A stretch of 64,000 bases of DNA, taken from Sialis fuliginosa. Its lineage: Eukaryota > Arthropoda > Insecta > Megaloptera > Sialidae. The notes beneath the pieces are model-generated. The model did no database searches. It worked only from the letters and a program-made list of their open reading frames with translations, and was not told the origin of the DNA. Made by a program: the position numbers and the translations under genes. The DNA lies in contig OY540815.1 in the NCBI GenBank assembly GCA_961205875.1, positions 2,294,001 to 2,358,000 on the forward strand, given 5' to 3'. Positions 12,210 through 26,175 of this stretch are shown here, piece after piece. Numbering within the stretch: the first letter of the stretch is position 1; each line of letters starts with the position of its first letter.

Positions 12210-12219
12210 TTTTGTTTGT
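12174..12219. repeat. J1 junction, copy 1 (M3 to M4, C to G without S)
   Basis: 10-bp arms ACAAACAAAA (12174-12183) and TTTTGTTTGT (12210-12219) around a 26-nt loop. Identical geometry at 28543 and 36734. Confidence 0.92.
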
Positions 12220-14147
12220 TTATGTTTATGTTTATGTTTATGTTTATGTTTATGTTTGTGTTTGTGTTTATGTTTATGTTTATGTTTATGTTTATGTTTA
12301 TGTTTATGTTTATGTTTATGTTTATGTTTATGTTTATGTTTATGTTTATGTTTATGTTTATGTTTATGTTTATGTTTATGTTTATGTTTATGTTTATGTT
12401 TATGTTTATGTTTATGTTTAAGTTTATGTTTAAGTTTATGTTTAAGTTTATGTTTAAGTTTATGTTTATGTTTATGTTTATATTTATGTTTATGTTTATG
12501 TTTATGTTTATGTTTATGTTTATGTTTATGTTTATGTTTATGTTTATGTTTAAGTTTATGTTTAAGTTTATGTTTAAGTTAATGTTTAAGTTTATGTTTA
12601 AGTTTATGTTTATGTTTATGTTTATGTTTATGTTTATGTTTATGTTTATGTTTATGTTTAAGTTTATGTTTATGTTTATGTTTATGTTTATGTTTATGTT
12701 TATGTTTATGTTTAAGTTTATGTTTAAGTTTAAGTTTATGTTTATGTTTATGTTTATATTAATGTTTATGTTTATGTTTATGTTTATGTTTATGTTTAAG
12801 TTTATGTTTAAGTTTATGTTTAAGTTTATGTTTAAGTTTATGTTTATGTTTATGTTTATGTTTATGTTTATGTTTAAGTTTATGTTTAAGTTTATGTTTA
12901 AGTTAATGTTTAAGTTTATGTTTAAGTTTATGTTTATATTTAAGTTTATGTTTAAGTTTATGTTTAAGTTTATGTTTAAGTTTATGTTTACGTTTATGTT
13001 TATGATTAAGTTTATGTTTAAGTTTATGTTTATGTTTATGTTTATGTTTGTGTTTGTGTTTATGTTTATGTTTATGTTTATGTTTATGTTTATGTTTATG
13101 TTTATGTTTATGTTTATGTTTATGTTTATGTTTATGTTTATGTTTATGTTTATGTTTATGTTTATGTTTATGTTTATGTTTATGTTTATGTTTATGTTTA
13201 TGTATAAGTTTATGTTTAAGTTTATGTTTAAGTTTATGTTTAAGTTTATGTTTATGTTTATGTTTATATTTATGTTTATGTTTATGTTTATGTTTATGTT
13301 TATGTTTATGTTTATGTTTATGTTTATATTTATGTTTATGTTTATGTTTAAGTTTATGTTTACGTTTATGTTTATGATTAAGTTTATGTTTAAGTTTATG
13401 TTTAAGTTTATGTTTAAGTTTATGTTTAAGTTTATGTTTAAGTTTATGTTTAAGTTTATGTTTAAGTTTATGTTTATGTTTATGTTTATGTTTATGTTTA
13501 TGTTTATGTTTATGTTTATGTTTATGTTTATGTTTAAGTTTATGTTTAAGTTTATGTTTAAGTTAATGTTTAAGTTTATGTTTAAGTTTATGTTTATGTT
13601 TAAGTTTATGTTTAAGTTTATGTTTACGTTTATGTTTATGATTAAGTTTATGTTTAAGTTTATGTTTAAGTTTATGTTTATGTTTATGTTTATGTTTATG
13701 TTTTAATTTATGTTTAAGTTTATAATTATGTTTATGTTTATGTTTATGTTTATGTTTATGTTTATGTTTATGTTTATGTTTATGTTTATGTTTATGTTTA
13801 TGTTTATGTTTATGTTTATGTTTATGTTTATGTTTATGTTTATGTTTATGTTTAAGTTTATGTTTACGTTTATGTTTATGATTAAGTTTATGTTTAAGTT
13901 TATGTTTAAGTTTATGTTTAAGTTTATGTTTAAGTTTATGTTTAAGTTTATGTTTAAGTTTATGTTTATCTTTATGTTTATGTTTATACTTATGTTTATG
14001 TTTATGTTTATGTGTACGTTTTAATTTATGTTTAAGTTTATGTTTATGTTTATGTTTAAGTTTATGTTTAAATTTATATTTAAGTTTAAGTTTATGTTTA
14101 TGCTAATGTTCAAATTTATGTTTAAATTTATGTTTAAGTTTATGTTT
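12210..14147 (+). repeat. G arm of module M4 (about 1938 bp)
   Basis: Starts TTTTGTTTG, then TTTATG units. TTTGTG pairs at 12255 and 13047 show an internal repeat of the S-proximal pattern without an S. The TTTTAA box at 13701 has TTTATAATTATG, a variant shared only with M9 and M12. Confidence 0.95.
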
Positions 14148-14169
14148 AAGTTTATTTAAATATAAACCT
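14148..14169. repeat. Apex palindrome M4, type B with CCT end
   Basis: Ends TATAAACCT rather than TATAAACTT, so the penultimate pair of the stem is broken. The same change occurs in M9 and M12. Confidence 0.92.
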
Positions 14170-15200
14170 AACATATTATTATTTAAACATAAACTTAATC
14201 ATAAGCTTAAACATAAACTTAAACATAAACTTAATCATAAACTAAATCATAAACTTAATCATAAACTTAAACATAAAATTAAACATAAATTAAAACATAA
14301 ACTTAATCATTAACTTAAACATAAACTTAATCATAAACTTAATCATAAACTTAGTCATAAACTTAAACATAAACTTAATCATAAACTTAATCATAAACTT
14401 AATCATAAACTTAAACATAAATTAAAACATAAACATAAACATAAACTTAAACATAAACTTAATCATAAACTTAATCATAAACTTAATCATAAACTTAATC
14501 ATAAACTTAAACATAAAATTAAACATAAATTAAAACATAAACTTAATCATTAACTTAAACATAAACTTAATCTTAAACTTAATCATTAACCTAAACATAA
14601 ACTTAAACATAAACTTAATCATAAACTTAATCATAAACTTAATCATAAACTTATATTTAATCTTAAACATAAACTTAAACATGAACTTAATCATAAACTT
14701 AATCATATACTTAATCATAAACTTAATCATAAACTTAATCATAAACTTGATCATAAACTTAATCATAAACTTAAACACAAACTTACTCATAAACTTAATC
14801 ATAAACTTAATCATAAACTTAATCATAAACTTAAACATAAACATAAACATATACTTAATCATAAATTTAATCATAAAGTTAATCATAAACTTTAACATAA
14901 ATTAAAACATAAACTTAAACATAAAATTAAACATAAACTTAATCATAAACTTAATCATAAACTTAAACACAAACAAAACATAAACTTAATCATAAACTTA
15001 ATCATAAACTTAATCATAAACTTAATCATAAACTTAATTATAATCTTAAACATAAACTTAAACATGAACTTAATCATAAACTCAATCATAAACTTAAACA
15101 TAAATTAAAACATAAACATAAACATAAACTTAAACATAAACTTAATCATAAACTTAATCATAAACTTAATAATAAACTTAAACATAAACTTAAACATAAA
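14170..15200 (-). repeat. C arm of module M4 (1031 bp, ends in J2)
   Basis: Carries both the CTTACTC and the ACACAAACAAAA segments and stops at the first CATAAATTT, immediately before where other arms have the A8 tract. M9 and M12 arms are also 1031 bp. Confidence 0.95.
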
Positions 15201-15210
15201 TTTATGTTTA
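15191..15210. repeat. J2 junction, copy 1 (M4 to M5, zero-spacer palindrome)
   Basis: Perfect 20-bp palindrome TAAACATAAATTTATGTTTA centred at 15200/15201, where CATAAA units meet TTTATG units head to head with no S. Confidence 0.94.
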
Positions 15211-15839
15211 TGTTTATGTTTAAGTTTATGTTTAAGTTTATGTTTAAGTTAATGTTTAAGTTTATGTTTAAGTTTATGTTTATGTTTAAGTTTATGTTTA
15301 AGTTTAGTTTACGTTTATGTTTATGATTAAGTTTAAGTTTAAGTTTATGTTTAAGTTTATGTTTATGTTTATGTTTATGTTTATGTTTATGTTTTAATTT
15401 ATGTTTAAGTTTATGATTATGTTTATGTTTATGTTTATGTTTATGTTTATGTTTATGTTTATGTTTATGTTTATGTTTATGTTTATGTTTATGTTTATGT
15501 TTATGTTTATGTTTATATTTATGTTTATGTTTATGTTTAAGTTTATGTTTACGTTTATGTTTATGATTAAGTTTATGTTTAAGTTTATGTTTAAGTTTAT
15601 GTTTAAGTTTATGTTTAAGTTTATGTTTAAGTTTATGTTTAAGTTTATGTTTAAGTTTTTGTTTATCTTTATGTTTATGTTTATACTTATGTTTATGTTT
15701 ATGTTTATGTGTACGTTTTAATTTATGTTTAAGTTTATGTTTATGTTTATGTTTAAGTTTATGTTTAAATTTATATTTAAGTTTAAGTTTATGTTTATGC
15801 TAATGTTCAAATTTAAATTTATGTTTAAAGTTTATGTTT
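15201..15839 (+). repeat. G arm of module M5 (639 bp, short)
   Basis: Starts in mid-array with no TTTGTG cluster. A TTTAGTTTACG register shift near 15303 is shared with M10 and M13. TTTTAA box at 15392. A TTTTTG unit near 15656 is shared with M10 and M13. Confidence 0.94.
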
Positions 15840-15866
15840 AAGTTTTTAAGTTTTAAATATAAACTT
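15840..15866. repeat. Decayed apex M5
   Basis: About 27 bp reading AAGTTTTTAAGTTTTAAATA and then TAAACTT. The symmetric stem is largely lost. The preceding block also has small insertions or deletions (TTTAAAG). M10 and M13 keep the normal apex, so the damage is private to this copy. Confidence 0.85.
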
Positions 15867-17672
15867 AACATATTATTATTTAAACATAAACTTAATCATA
15901 AGCTTAAACATAAACTTAAACATAAACTTAATCATAAACTTAATCATAAACTTAATCATAAACTTAAACATAAAATTAAACATAAATTAAAACATAAACT
16001 TAATCATTAACTTAAACATAAACTTAATCATAAACTTAATCATAAACTTAGTCATAAACTTAAACATAAACTTAATCATAAACTTAATCATAAACTTAAT
16101 CATAAACTTAAACATAAATTAAAACATAAACATAAACATAAACTTAAACATAAACTTAATCATAAACTTAATCATAAACTTAATCATAAACTTAATCATA
16201 AACTTAAACATAAAATTAAACATAAATTAAAACATAAACTTAATCATTAACTTAAACATAAACTTAATCTTAAACTTAATCATTAACCTAAACATAAACT
16301 TAAACATAAACTTAATCATAAACTTAATCATAAACTTAATCATAAACTTATATTTAATCTTAAACATAAACTTAAACATGAACTTAATCATAAACTTAAT
16401 CATATACTTAATCATAAACTTAATCATAAACTTAATCATAAACTTGATCATAAACTTAATCATAAACTAAAACACAAACTTACTCATAAACTTAATCATA
16501 AACTTAATCATAAACTTAATCATAAACTTAAACATAAACATAAACATATACTTAATCATAAATTTAATCATAAAGTTAATCATAAACTTTAACATAAATT
16601 AAAACATAAACTTAAACATAAAATTAAACATAAACTTAATCATAAACTTAATCATAAACTTAAACACAAACAAAACATAAACTTAATCATAAACTTAATC
16701 ATAAACTTAATCATAAACTTAATCATAAACTTAATTATAATCTTAAACATAAACTTAAACATGAACTTAATCATAAACTCAATCATAAACTTAAACATAA
16801 ATTAAAACATAAACATAAACATAAACTTAAACATAAACTTAATCATAAACTTAATCATAAACTTAATAATAAACTTAAACATAAACTTAAACATAAATTT
16901 AAACATAAATTTAAAAAAAACTTAAATATAAACATAATCATAAACTTAATCATAAACTTAAACATAAACTTAAAATCATAAACTTAATCATAAACTTAAT
17001 CATAAACTTAATCATAAACTTAAACATAAACATAAACATAAACTTATTCATAAACTTAATCATAAACTTAAACATAAACTAAATCATAAACTTAATCATA
17101 AACTTAAACATAAACTTAAATATAAACCTAATCATAAACTTAATCATAAACTTAATCATAAACTTAATCATAAACTTAAACATAAACTGAAATATATACT
17201 TAATCATAAATTTAATCATAAAGTTAGTCATTAACTTAAACATAAATTAAAACATAAACTAAAACATAAAATTAACATAAACTTAATCATAAACTCAATC
17301 ATAAACTTAATCATAAACTTAATCATAAACTTAATCATAAACTTAAACATAAACTTAAACATAAACTTAATCATAAACTTAATCATAAACTTAAACATAA
17401 ACTTAAACATATACTTAATCATAAATTTAATCATAAAGTTAATCATAAACTTAAACATAAATTAAAACATAAACTTAAACATAAAATTAAACATAAACTT
17501 AATTATAAACTTAATCATAAACTTAATCATAAACTTAAACTTAAACTTAATTATAAACTTAATCATAAACTTAATCATTAACTTAATCATAAACTCAATC
17601 ATAAACTTAAACATAAATTAAAACATAAACATAAACATAAACATAAACATAACATAAACATAAACATAAACA
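15867..17672 (-). repeat. C arm of module M5 (1806 bp)
   Basis: Full S-terminated form with A8 tract near 16913. Private changes: CTAAAACACAAAC near 16467, a one-base loss in AAAATTAACAT near 17270, and a 5-mer in the terminal CATAAA run near 17650. Confidence 0.94.
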
Positions 17673-17934
17673 ACACATTTCGTCTCAATTCGATTTTGAA
17701 TAAAAAAATAATTATATTAAATTTTCCTCAAGACAGATTAGATACAAATCGACTCGATTTGTATTAATTCGTTGTATTTTGTATTCATTCGTTAATAGTT
17801 GTCTTGATTCGCTTCAAACAGTCAATTGGAACTAGTTTTTAAATCAATTCGAAAAGTTTCAGCGCTAATCGGAAGTTTAGAGTCAAAATGTCTAGATTTG
17901 ACTTAATTTGATGTTATTTGAGTGATATGATGCA
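17673..17934 (+). repeat. S4, 262-bp element (one T lost)
   Basis: Consensus except that the T6 run after ACTAG is T5 (17836-17840). Confidence 0.96.
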
Positions 17935-20718
17935 AGTTTATGTTTAAGTTTATGTTTAAGTTTATGTTTAAGTTTATGTTTAAGTTTATGTTTATGTTTA
18001 TGTTTATGTTTATGTTTATGTTTATGTTTATGTTTATGTTTATGTTTATGTTTATGTTTATGTTTATGTTTATGTTTATGTTTATGTTTATGTTTATGTT
18101 TATGTTTATGTTTATGTTTATGTTTGTGTTTGTGTTTATGTTTATGTTTATGTTTATGTTTATGTTTATGTTTATGTTTATGTTTATGTTTATGTTTATG
18201 TTTATGTTTATGTTTATGTTTATGTTTATGTTTATGTTTATGTTTATGTTATGTTTATGTTTATGTTTATGTTTATGTTTATGTTTATGTTTATGTTTAT
18301 GTTATGTTTATGTTTATGTTTATGTTTATGTTTAAGTTTATGTTTAAGTTTATGTTTAAGTTTATGTTTAAGTTTATGTTTATGTTTATGTTTATATTAT
18401 TTATGTTTATGTTTATGTTTATGTTTATGTTTATGTTTATGTTTATGTTTATGTTTATGTTTATGTTTAAGTTTATGTTTAAGTTTATGTTTAAGTTAAT
18501 GTTTAAGTTTATGTTTAAGTTTATGTTTATGTTTATGTTTATGTTTATGTTTATGTTTAAGTTTATGTTTACGTTTATGTTTATGATTAAGTTTATGTTT
18601 AAGTTTATGTTTAAGTTTATGTTTAAGTTTATGTTTAAGTTTATGTTTAAGTTTATGTTTAAGTTTATGTTTAAGTTTATGTTTAAGTTTATGTTTATGT
18701 TTATGTTTATGTTTATGTTTATGTTTATGTTTAAGTTTATGTTTAAGTTTATGTTTAAGTTAATGTTTAAGTTTATGTTTAAGTTTATGTTTATGTTTAA
18801 GTTTATGTTTAAGTTTATGTTTAAGTTTATGTTTACGTTTATGTTTATGATTAAGTTTATGTTTAAGTTTATGTTTAAGTTTATGTTTATGTTTATGTTT
18901 ATGTTTCTGTTTATGTTTTAATTTATGTTTAAGTTTATGATTATGTTTATGTTTATGTTTATGTTTATGTTTATGTTTATGTTTATGTTTATGTTTATGT
19001 TTATGTTTATGTTTATGTTTATATTTATGTTTATGTTTATGTTTAAGTTTATGTTTACGTTTATGTTTATGATTAAGTTTATGTTTAAGTTTATGTTTAA
19101 GTTTATGTTTAAGTTTATGTTTAAGTTTATGTTTAAGTTTATGTTTAAGTTTATGTTTATCTTTATGTTTATGTTTATGTTTATGTTTATGTTTAAGTTT
19201 ATGTTTAAGTTTATGTTTAAGTTTATGTTTAAGTTTATGATTAAGTTTATGTTTATGTTTATGTTTATGTTTATGTTTATGTTTATGTTTATGTTTAAGT
19301 TTATGTTTACGTTTATGTTTATCTTTATGTTTATGTTTATGTTTATGTTTATGTTTATGTTTATGTTTATGTTTATGTTTATGTTTAAGTTTATGTTTAA
19401 GTTTATGATTAAGTTTATGTTTATGTTTATGTTTATGTTTATGTTTATGTTTATGTTTATGTTTATGTTTATGTTTAAGTTTATGTTTACGTTTATGTTT
19501 ATGATTAAGTTTATGTTTAAGTTTATGTTTAAGTTTATGTTTAAGTTTATGTTTAAGTTTATGTTTAAGTTTATGTTTAAGTTTATGTTTAAGTTTATGT
19601 TTAAGTTTATGTTTAAGTTTATGTTTATGTTTATGTTTATGTTTATGTTTATGTTTATGTTTATGTTTAAGTTTATGTTTACGTTTATGTTTATGATTAA
19701 GTTTATGTTTAAGTTTATGTTTAAGTTTATGTTTAAGTTTATGTTTAAGTTTATGTTTAAGTTTATGTTTAAGTTTATGTTTAAGTTTATGTTTAAGTTT
19801 ATGTTTATGTTTATGTTTATGTTTATGTTTATGTTTAAGTTTATGTTTAAGTTTATGTTTAAGTTAATGTTTAAGTTTATGTTTAAGTTTATGTTTATGT
19901 TTAAGTTTATGTTTAAGTTTATGTTTAAGTTTATGTTTACGTTTATGTTTATGATTAAGTTTATGTTTAAGTTTATGTTTAAGTTTATGTTTATGTTTAT
20001 GTTTATGTTTCTGTTTATGTTTTAATTTATGTTTAAGTTTATGATTATGTTTATGTTTATGTTTATGTTTATGTTTATGTTTATGTTTATGTTTATGTTT
20101 ATGTTTATGTTTATGTTTATATTTATGTTTATGTTTATGTTTAAGTTTATGTTTACGTTTATGTTTATGATTAAGTTTATGTTTAAGTTTATGTTTAAGT
20201 TTATGTTTAAGTTTATGTTTAAGTTTATGTTTAAGTTTATGTTTAAGTTTATGTTTATCTTTATGTTTATGTTTATGTTTATGTTTAAGTTTATGTTTAA
20301 GTTTATGTTTAAGTTATTGTTTAAGTTTATGTTTAAGTTTATGTTTATGTTTAAGTTTATGTTTAAGTTTATGTTTAAGTTTATGTTTATGTTTATGTTT
20401 ATGTTTATGTTTATGTTTATGTTTATGTTTATGTTTATGTTTATGTTTATGTTTATGTTTATGTTTATGTTTATGTTTAAGTTTATGTTTAAGTTTATGT
20501 TTATGTTTACGTTTTAATTTATGTTTAAGTTTATGTTTATCTTTATGTTTATGTTTATACTTATGTTTATGTTTATGTTTATGTGTACGTTTTAATTTAG
20601 GTTTAAGTTTATGTTTATGTTTATGTTTAAGTTTATGTTTAAATTTATATTTAAGTTTAAGTTTATGTTTATGCTAATGTTCAAATTTATGTTTAAATTT
20701 ATGTTTAAGTTTATGTTT
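17935..20718 (+). repeat. G arm of module M6 (2784 bp, long form)
   Basis: TTTGTG pair at 18123. Three register slips cluster here (TTATG near 18249 and 18302, TTTATATTATTTATG near 18391). TTTTAA boxes at 18916 and 20020. Between them lie two TTTATC units (about 19159 and 19321) and repeated ATTAAG landmarks. The M14 G arm repeats this order. Confidence 0.95.
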
Positions 20719-20740
20719 AAGTTTATATAAATATAAACTT
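20719..20740. repeat. Apex palindrome M6, type A
   Basis: Perfect 9-bp arms around TAAA, preceded by the TTTAGG form of the apex block. Confidence 0.94.
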
Positions 20741-22344
20741 AACATATTATTATTTAAACATAAACTTAATCATAAGCTTAAACATAAACTTAAACATAAA
20801 CTTAATCATAAACTTAATCATAAACTTAATCATAAACTTAAACATAAAATTAAACATAAATTAAAACATAAACTTAATCATTAACTTAAACATAAACTTA
20901 ATCATAAACTTAATCATAAACTTAGTCATAAACTTAAACATAAACTTAATCATAAACTTAATCATAAACTTAATCATAAACTTAAACATAAATTAAAACA
21001 TAAACATAAACATAAACTTAAACATAAACTTAATCATAAACTTAATCATAAACTTAATCATAAACTTAATCATAAACTTAAACATAAAATTAAACATAAA
21101 TTAAAACATAAACTTAATCATTAACTTAAACATAAACTTAATCTTAAACTTAATCATAAACTTAATCATAAACTTAAACATAAACTTAATCATAAACTTA
21201 ATCATAAACTTAATCATAAACTTATATTTAATCTTAAACATAAACTTAAACATGAACTTAATCATAAACTTAATCATATACTTAATCATAAACTTAATCA
21301 TAAACTTAATCATAAACTTGATCATAAACTTAATCATAAACTTAAACACAAACAAAACATAAACTTAATCATAAACTTAATCATAAACTTAATCATAAAC
21401 TTAATCATAAACTTAAACATAAACTTAATCATAAACTTAATCATAAACTTAATTATAATCTTAAACATAAACTTAAACATGAACTTAATCATAAACTCAA
21501 TCATAAACTTAAACATAAATTAAAACATAAACATAATAATAAACTTAAACATAAACCTAAACATAAATTTAAACATAAATTTAAAAAAAACTTAAATATA
21601 AACATAATCATAAACTTAATCATAAACTTAAACATAAACTTAAAATCATAAACTTAATCATAAACTTAATCATAAACTTAATCATAAACTTAAACATAAA
21701 CATAAACATAAACTTATTCATAAACTTAATCATAAACTTAAACATAAACTAAATCATAAACTTAATCATAAACTTAAACATAAACTTAAATATAAACCTA
21801 ATCATAAACTTAATCATAAACTTAATCATAAACTTCATCATAAACTTAAACATAAACTGAAATATATACTTAATCATAAATTTAATCATAAAGTTAGTCA
21901 TTAACTTAAACATAAATTAAAACATAAACTAAAACATAAAATTTAACATAAACTTAATCATAAACTCAATCATAAACTTAATCATAAACTTAATCATAAA
22001 CTTAATCATAAACTTAAACATAAACTTAAACATAAACTTAATCATAAACTTAATCATAAACTTAAACATAAACTTAAACATATACTTAATCATAAATTTA
22101 ATCATAAAGTTAATCATAAACTTAAACATAAATTAAAACATAAACTTAAACATAAAATTAAACATAAACTTAATTATAAACTTAATCATAAACTTAATCA
22201 TAAACTTAAACTTAAACTTAATTATAAACTTAATCATAAACTTAATCATTAACTTAATCATAAACTCAATCATAAACTTAAACATAAATTAAAACATAAA
22301 CATAAACATAAACATAAACATAAACATAAACATAAACATAAACA
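20741..22344 (-). repeat. C arm of module M6 (1604 bp)
   Basis: Same landmark order as M0 at an offset near 19600 and exactly the same length as the M7 C arm. It is 6 bp shorter than M0, located in the CATAAA run before S5. Confidence 0.95.
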
Positions 22345-22607
22345 ACACATTTCGTCTCAATTCGATTTTGAATAAAAAAATAATTATATTAAATTTTCCT
22401 CAAGACAGATTAGATACAAATCGACTCGATTTGTATTAATTCGTTGTATTTTGTATTCATTCGTTAATAGTTGTCTTGATTCGCTTCAAACAGTCAATTG
22501 GAACTAGTTTTTTAAATCAATTCGAAAAGTTTCAGCGCTAATCGGAAGTTTAGAGTCAAAATGTCTAGATTTGACTTAATTTGATGTTATTTGAGTGATA
22601 TGATGCA
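22345..22607 (+). repeat. S5, 263-bp element (consensus)
   Basis: No difference from S1 found. Confidence 0.96.
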
Positions 22608-24549
22608 AGTTTATGTTTAAGTTTATGTTTAAGTTTATGTTTAAGTTTATGTTTAAGTTTATGTTTATGTTTATGTTTATGTTTATGTTTATGTTTATGT
22701 TTATGTTTATGTTTATGTTTATGTTTATATTTATGTTTATGTTTATGTTTATGTTTATGTTTATGTTTATGTTTATGTTTATGTTTGTGTTTGTGTTTGT
22801 GTTTATGTTTATGTTTATGTTTATGTTTATGTTTATGTTTATGTTTATGTTTATGTTTATGTTTATGTTTATGTTTATGTTTATGTTTATGTTTATGTTT
22901 ATGTTTATGTTTATGTTTATGTTTATGTTTATGTTTATGTTTATGTTTATGTTTATGTTTATGTTTATGTTTATGTTTATGTTTATGTTTATGTTTATGT
23001 TTATGTTTATGTTTATGTTTAAGTTTATGTTTAAGTTTATGTTTAAGTTTATGTTTAGTTTATGTTTATGTTTATGTTTATATTTATGTTTATGTTTATG
23101 TTTATGTTTATGTTTATGTTTATGTTTATGTTTATATTTATGTTTATGTTTATGTTTAAGTTTATGTTTACGTTTATGTTTATGATTAAGTTTATGTTTA
23201 AGTTTATGTTTAAGTTTATGTTTAAGTTTATGTTTAAGTTTATGTTTAAGTTTATGTTTAAGTTTATGTTTAAGTTTATGTTTATGTTTATGTTTATGTT
23301 TATGTTTATGTTTATGTTTATGTTTATGTTTATGTTTATGTTTATGTTTATGTTTAAGTTTATGTTTAAGTTTATGTTTAAGTTAATGTTTAAGTTTATG
23401 TTTAAGTTTATGTTTATGTTTAAGTTTATGTTTAAGTTTATGTTTACGTTTATGTTTATGATTAAGTTTATGTTTAAGTTTATGTTTAAGTTTATGTTTA
23501 TGTTTATGTTTATGTTTATGTTTATGTTTTAATTTATGTTTAAGTTTATGATTATGTTTATGTTTATGTTTATGTTTATGTTTATGTTTATGTTTATGTT
23601 TATGTTTATGTTTATGTTTATGTTTATGTTTATGTTTATGTTTATGTTTATGTTTATGTTTATGTTTATGTTTAAGTTTATGTTTAAGTTTATGTTTAAG
23701 TTAATGTTTAAGTTTATGTTTAAGTTTATGTTTATGTTTAAGTTTATGTTTAAGTTTATGTTTAAGTTTATGTTTACGTTTATGTTTATGATTAAGTTTA
23801 TGTTTAAGTTTATGTTTAAGTTTATGTTTATGTTTATGTTTATGTTTCTGTTTATGTTTTAATTTATGTTTAAGTTTATGATTATGTTTATGTTTATGTT
23901 TATGTTTATGTTTATGTTTATGTTTATGTTTATGTTTATGTTTATGTTTATGTTTATATTTATGTTTATGTTTATGTTTAAGTTTATGTTTACGTTTATG
24001 TTTATGATTAAGTTTATGTTTAAGTTTATGTTTAAGTTTATGTTTAAGTTTATGTTTAAGTTTATGTTTAAGTTTATGTTTAAGTTTATGTTTATCTTTA
24101 TGTTTATGTTTATGTTTATGTTTAAGTTTATGTTTAAGTTTATGTTTAAGTTATTGTTTAAGTTTATGTTTAAGTTTATGTTTATGTTTAAGTTTATGTT
24201 TAAGTTTATGTTTAAGTTTATGTTTATGTTTATGTTTATGTTTATGTTTATGTTTATGTTTATGTTTATGTTTATGTTTATGTTTATGTTTATGTTTATG
24301 TTTATGTTTAAGTTTATGTTTAAGTTTATGTTTATGTTTACGTTTTAATTTATGTTTAAGTTTATGTTTATCTTTATGTTTATGTTTATACTTATGTTTA
24401 TGTTTATGTTTATGTGTACGTTTTAATTTAGGTTTAAGTTTATGTTTATGTTTATGTTTAAGTTTATGTTTAAATTTATATTTAAGTTTAAGTTTATGTT
24501 TATGCTAATGTTCAAATTTATGTTTAAATTTATGTTTAAGTTTATGTTT
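22608..24549 (+). repeat. G arm of module M7 (1942 bp, mosaic)
   Basis: The S-proximal part (TTTGTG triplet at 22784, TTTAG slip near 23056, box at 23527) looks like M1, M3, M8 and M11. From the box at 23857 onward it looks like M0 and M6. This suggests a recombinant between two module types. A TTTATA near 22726 is shared only with M8. Confidence 0.9.
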
Positions 24550-24571
24550 AAGTTTATATAAATATAAACTT
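24550..24571. repeat. Apex palindrome M7, type A
   Basis: Identical to M0 and M6. Confidence 0.94.
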
Positions 24572-26175
24572 AACATATTATTATTTAAACATAAACTTAA
24601 TCATAAGCTTAAACATAAACTTAAACATAAACTTAATCATAAACTTAATCATAAACTTAATCATAAACTTAAACATAAAATTAAACATAAATTAAAACAT
24701 AAACTTAATCATTAACTTAAACATAAACTTAATCATAAACTTAATCATAAACTTAGTCATAAACTTAAACATAAACTTAATCATAAACTTAATCATAAAC
24801 TTAATCATAAACTTAAACATAAATTAAAACATAAACATAAACATAAACTTAAACATAAACTTAATCATAAACTTAATCATAAACTTAATCATAAACTTAA
24901 TCATAAACTTAAACATAAAATTAAACATAAATTAAAACATAAACTTAATCATTAACTTAAACATAAACTTAATCTTAAACTTAATCATAAACTTAATCAT
25001 AAACTTAAACATAAACTTAATCATAAACTTAATCATAAACTTAATCATAAACTTATATTTAATCTTAAACATAAACTTAAACATGAACTTAATCATAAAC
25101 TTAATCATATACTTAATCATAAACTTAATCATAAACTTAATCATAAACTTGATCATAAACTTAATCATAAACTTAAACACAAACAAAACATAAACTTAAT
25201 CATAAACTTAATCATAAACTTAATCATAAACTTAATCATAAACTTAAACATAAACTTAATCATAAACTTAATCATAAACTTAATTATAATCTTAAACATA
25301 AACTTAAACATGAACTTAATCATTAACTCAATCATAAACTTAAACATAAATTAAAACATAAACATAATAATAAACTTAAACATAAACCTAAACATAAATT
25401 TAAACATAAATTTAAAAAAAACTTAAATATAAACATAATCATAAACTTAATCATAAACTTAAACATAAACTTAAAATCATAAACTTAATCATAAACTTAA
25501 TCATAAACTTAATCATAAACTTAAACATAAACATAAACATAAACTTATTCATAAACTTAATCATAAACTTAAACATAAACTAAATCATAAACTTAATCAT
25601 AAACTTAAACATAAACTTAAATATAAACCTAATCATAAACTTAATCATAAACTTAATCATAAACTTCATCATAAACTTAAACATAAACTGAAATATATAC
25701 TTAATCATAAATTTAATCATAAAGTTAGTCATTAACTTAAACATAAATTAAAACATAAACTAAAACATAAAATTTAACATAAACTTAATCATAAACTCAA
25801 TCATAAACTTAATCATAAACTTAATCATAAACTTAATCATAAACTTAAACATAAACTTAAACATAAACTTAATCATAAACTTAATCATAAACTTAAACAT
25901 AAACTTAAACATATACTTAATCATAAATTTAATCATAAAGTTAATCATAAACTTAAACATAAATTAAAACATAAACTTAAACATAAAATTAAACATAAAC
26001 TTAATTATAAACTTAATCATAAACTTAATCATAAACTTAAACTTAAACTTAATTATAAACTTAATCATAAACTTAATCATTAACTTAATCATAAACTCAA
26101 TCATAAACTTAAACATAAATTAAAACATAAACATAAACATAAACATAAACATAAACATAAACATAAACATAAACA
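24572..26175 (-). repeat. C arm of module M7 (1604 bp)
   Basis: Aligns with M0 at a constant offset of 23431 bp over the G-arm end and C arm. A private CATTAACTCAATC lies near 25321. Terminal block at 25958-26125. Confidence 0.95.

Larger units (their letters stand above)
9148..17672 (+). other. Three-module higher-order block, copy 1 (S3-M3-J1-M4-J2-M5)
   Basis: One S element is followed by three G-apex-C modules joined by S-less junctions J1 and then J2. The same order recurs at 26176-34307 and 34308-42233. This copy is the longest (8525 bp), mainly because the M3 C arm has a 612-bp tandem duplication. The M4 C arm is 1031 bp, as in the other two copies. Confidence 0.9.

Noticed and set aside
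12216-13706. Very long open frames of Met-Phe, Lys-Phe, Cys-Leu and Val-Tyr repeats (up to 496 codons)
   Set aside because: A 6-bp repeat without TAA, TAG or TGA in a frame is open for any length. Several frames are open at once, ends coincide with TTTTAA units, and no domain or start context exists. Not genes.
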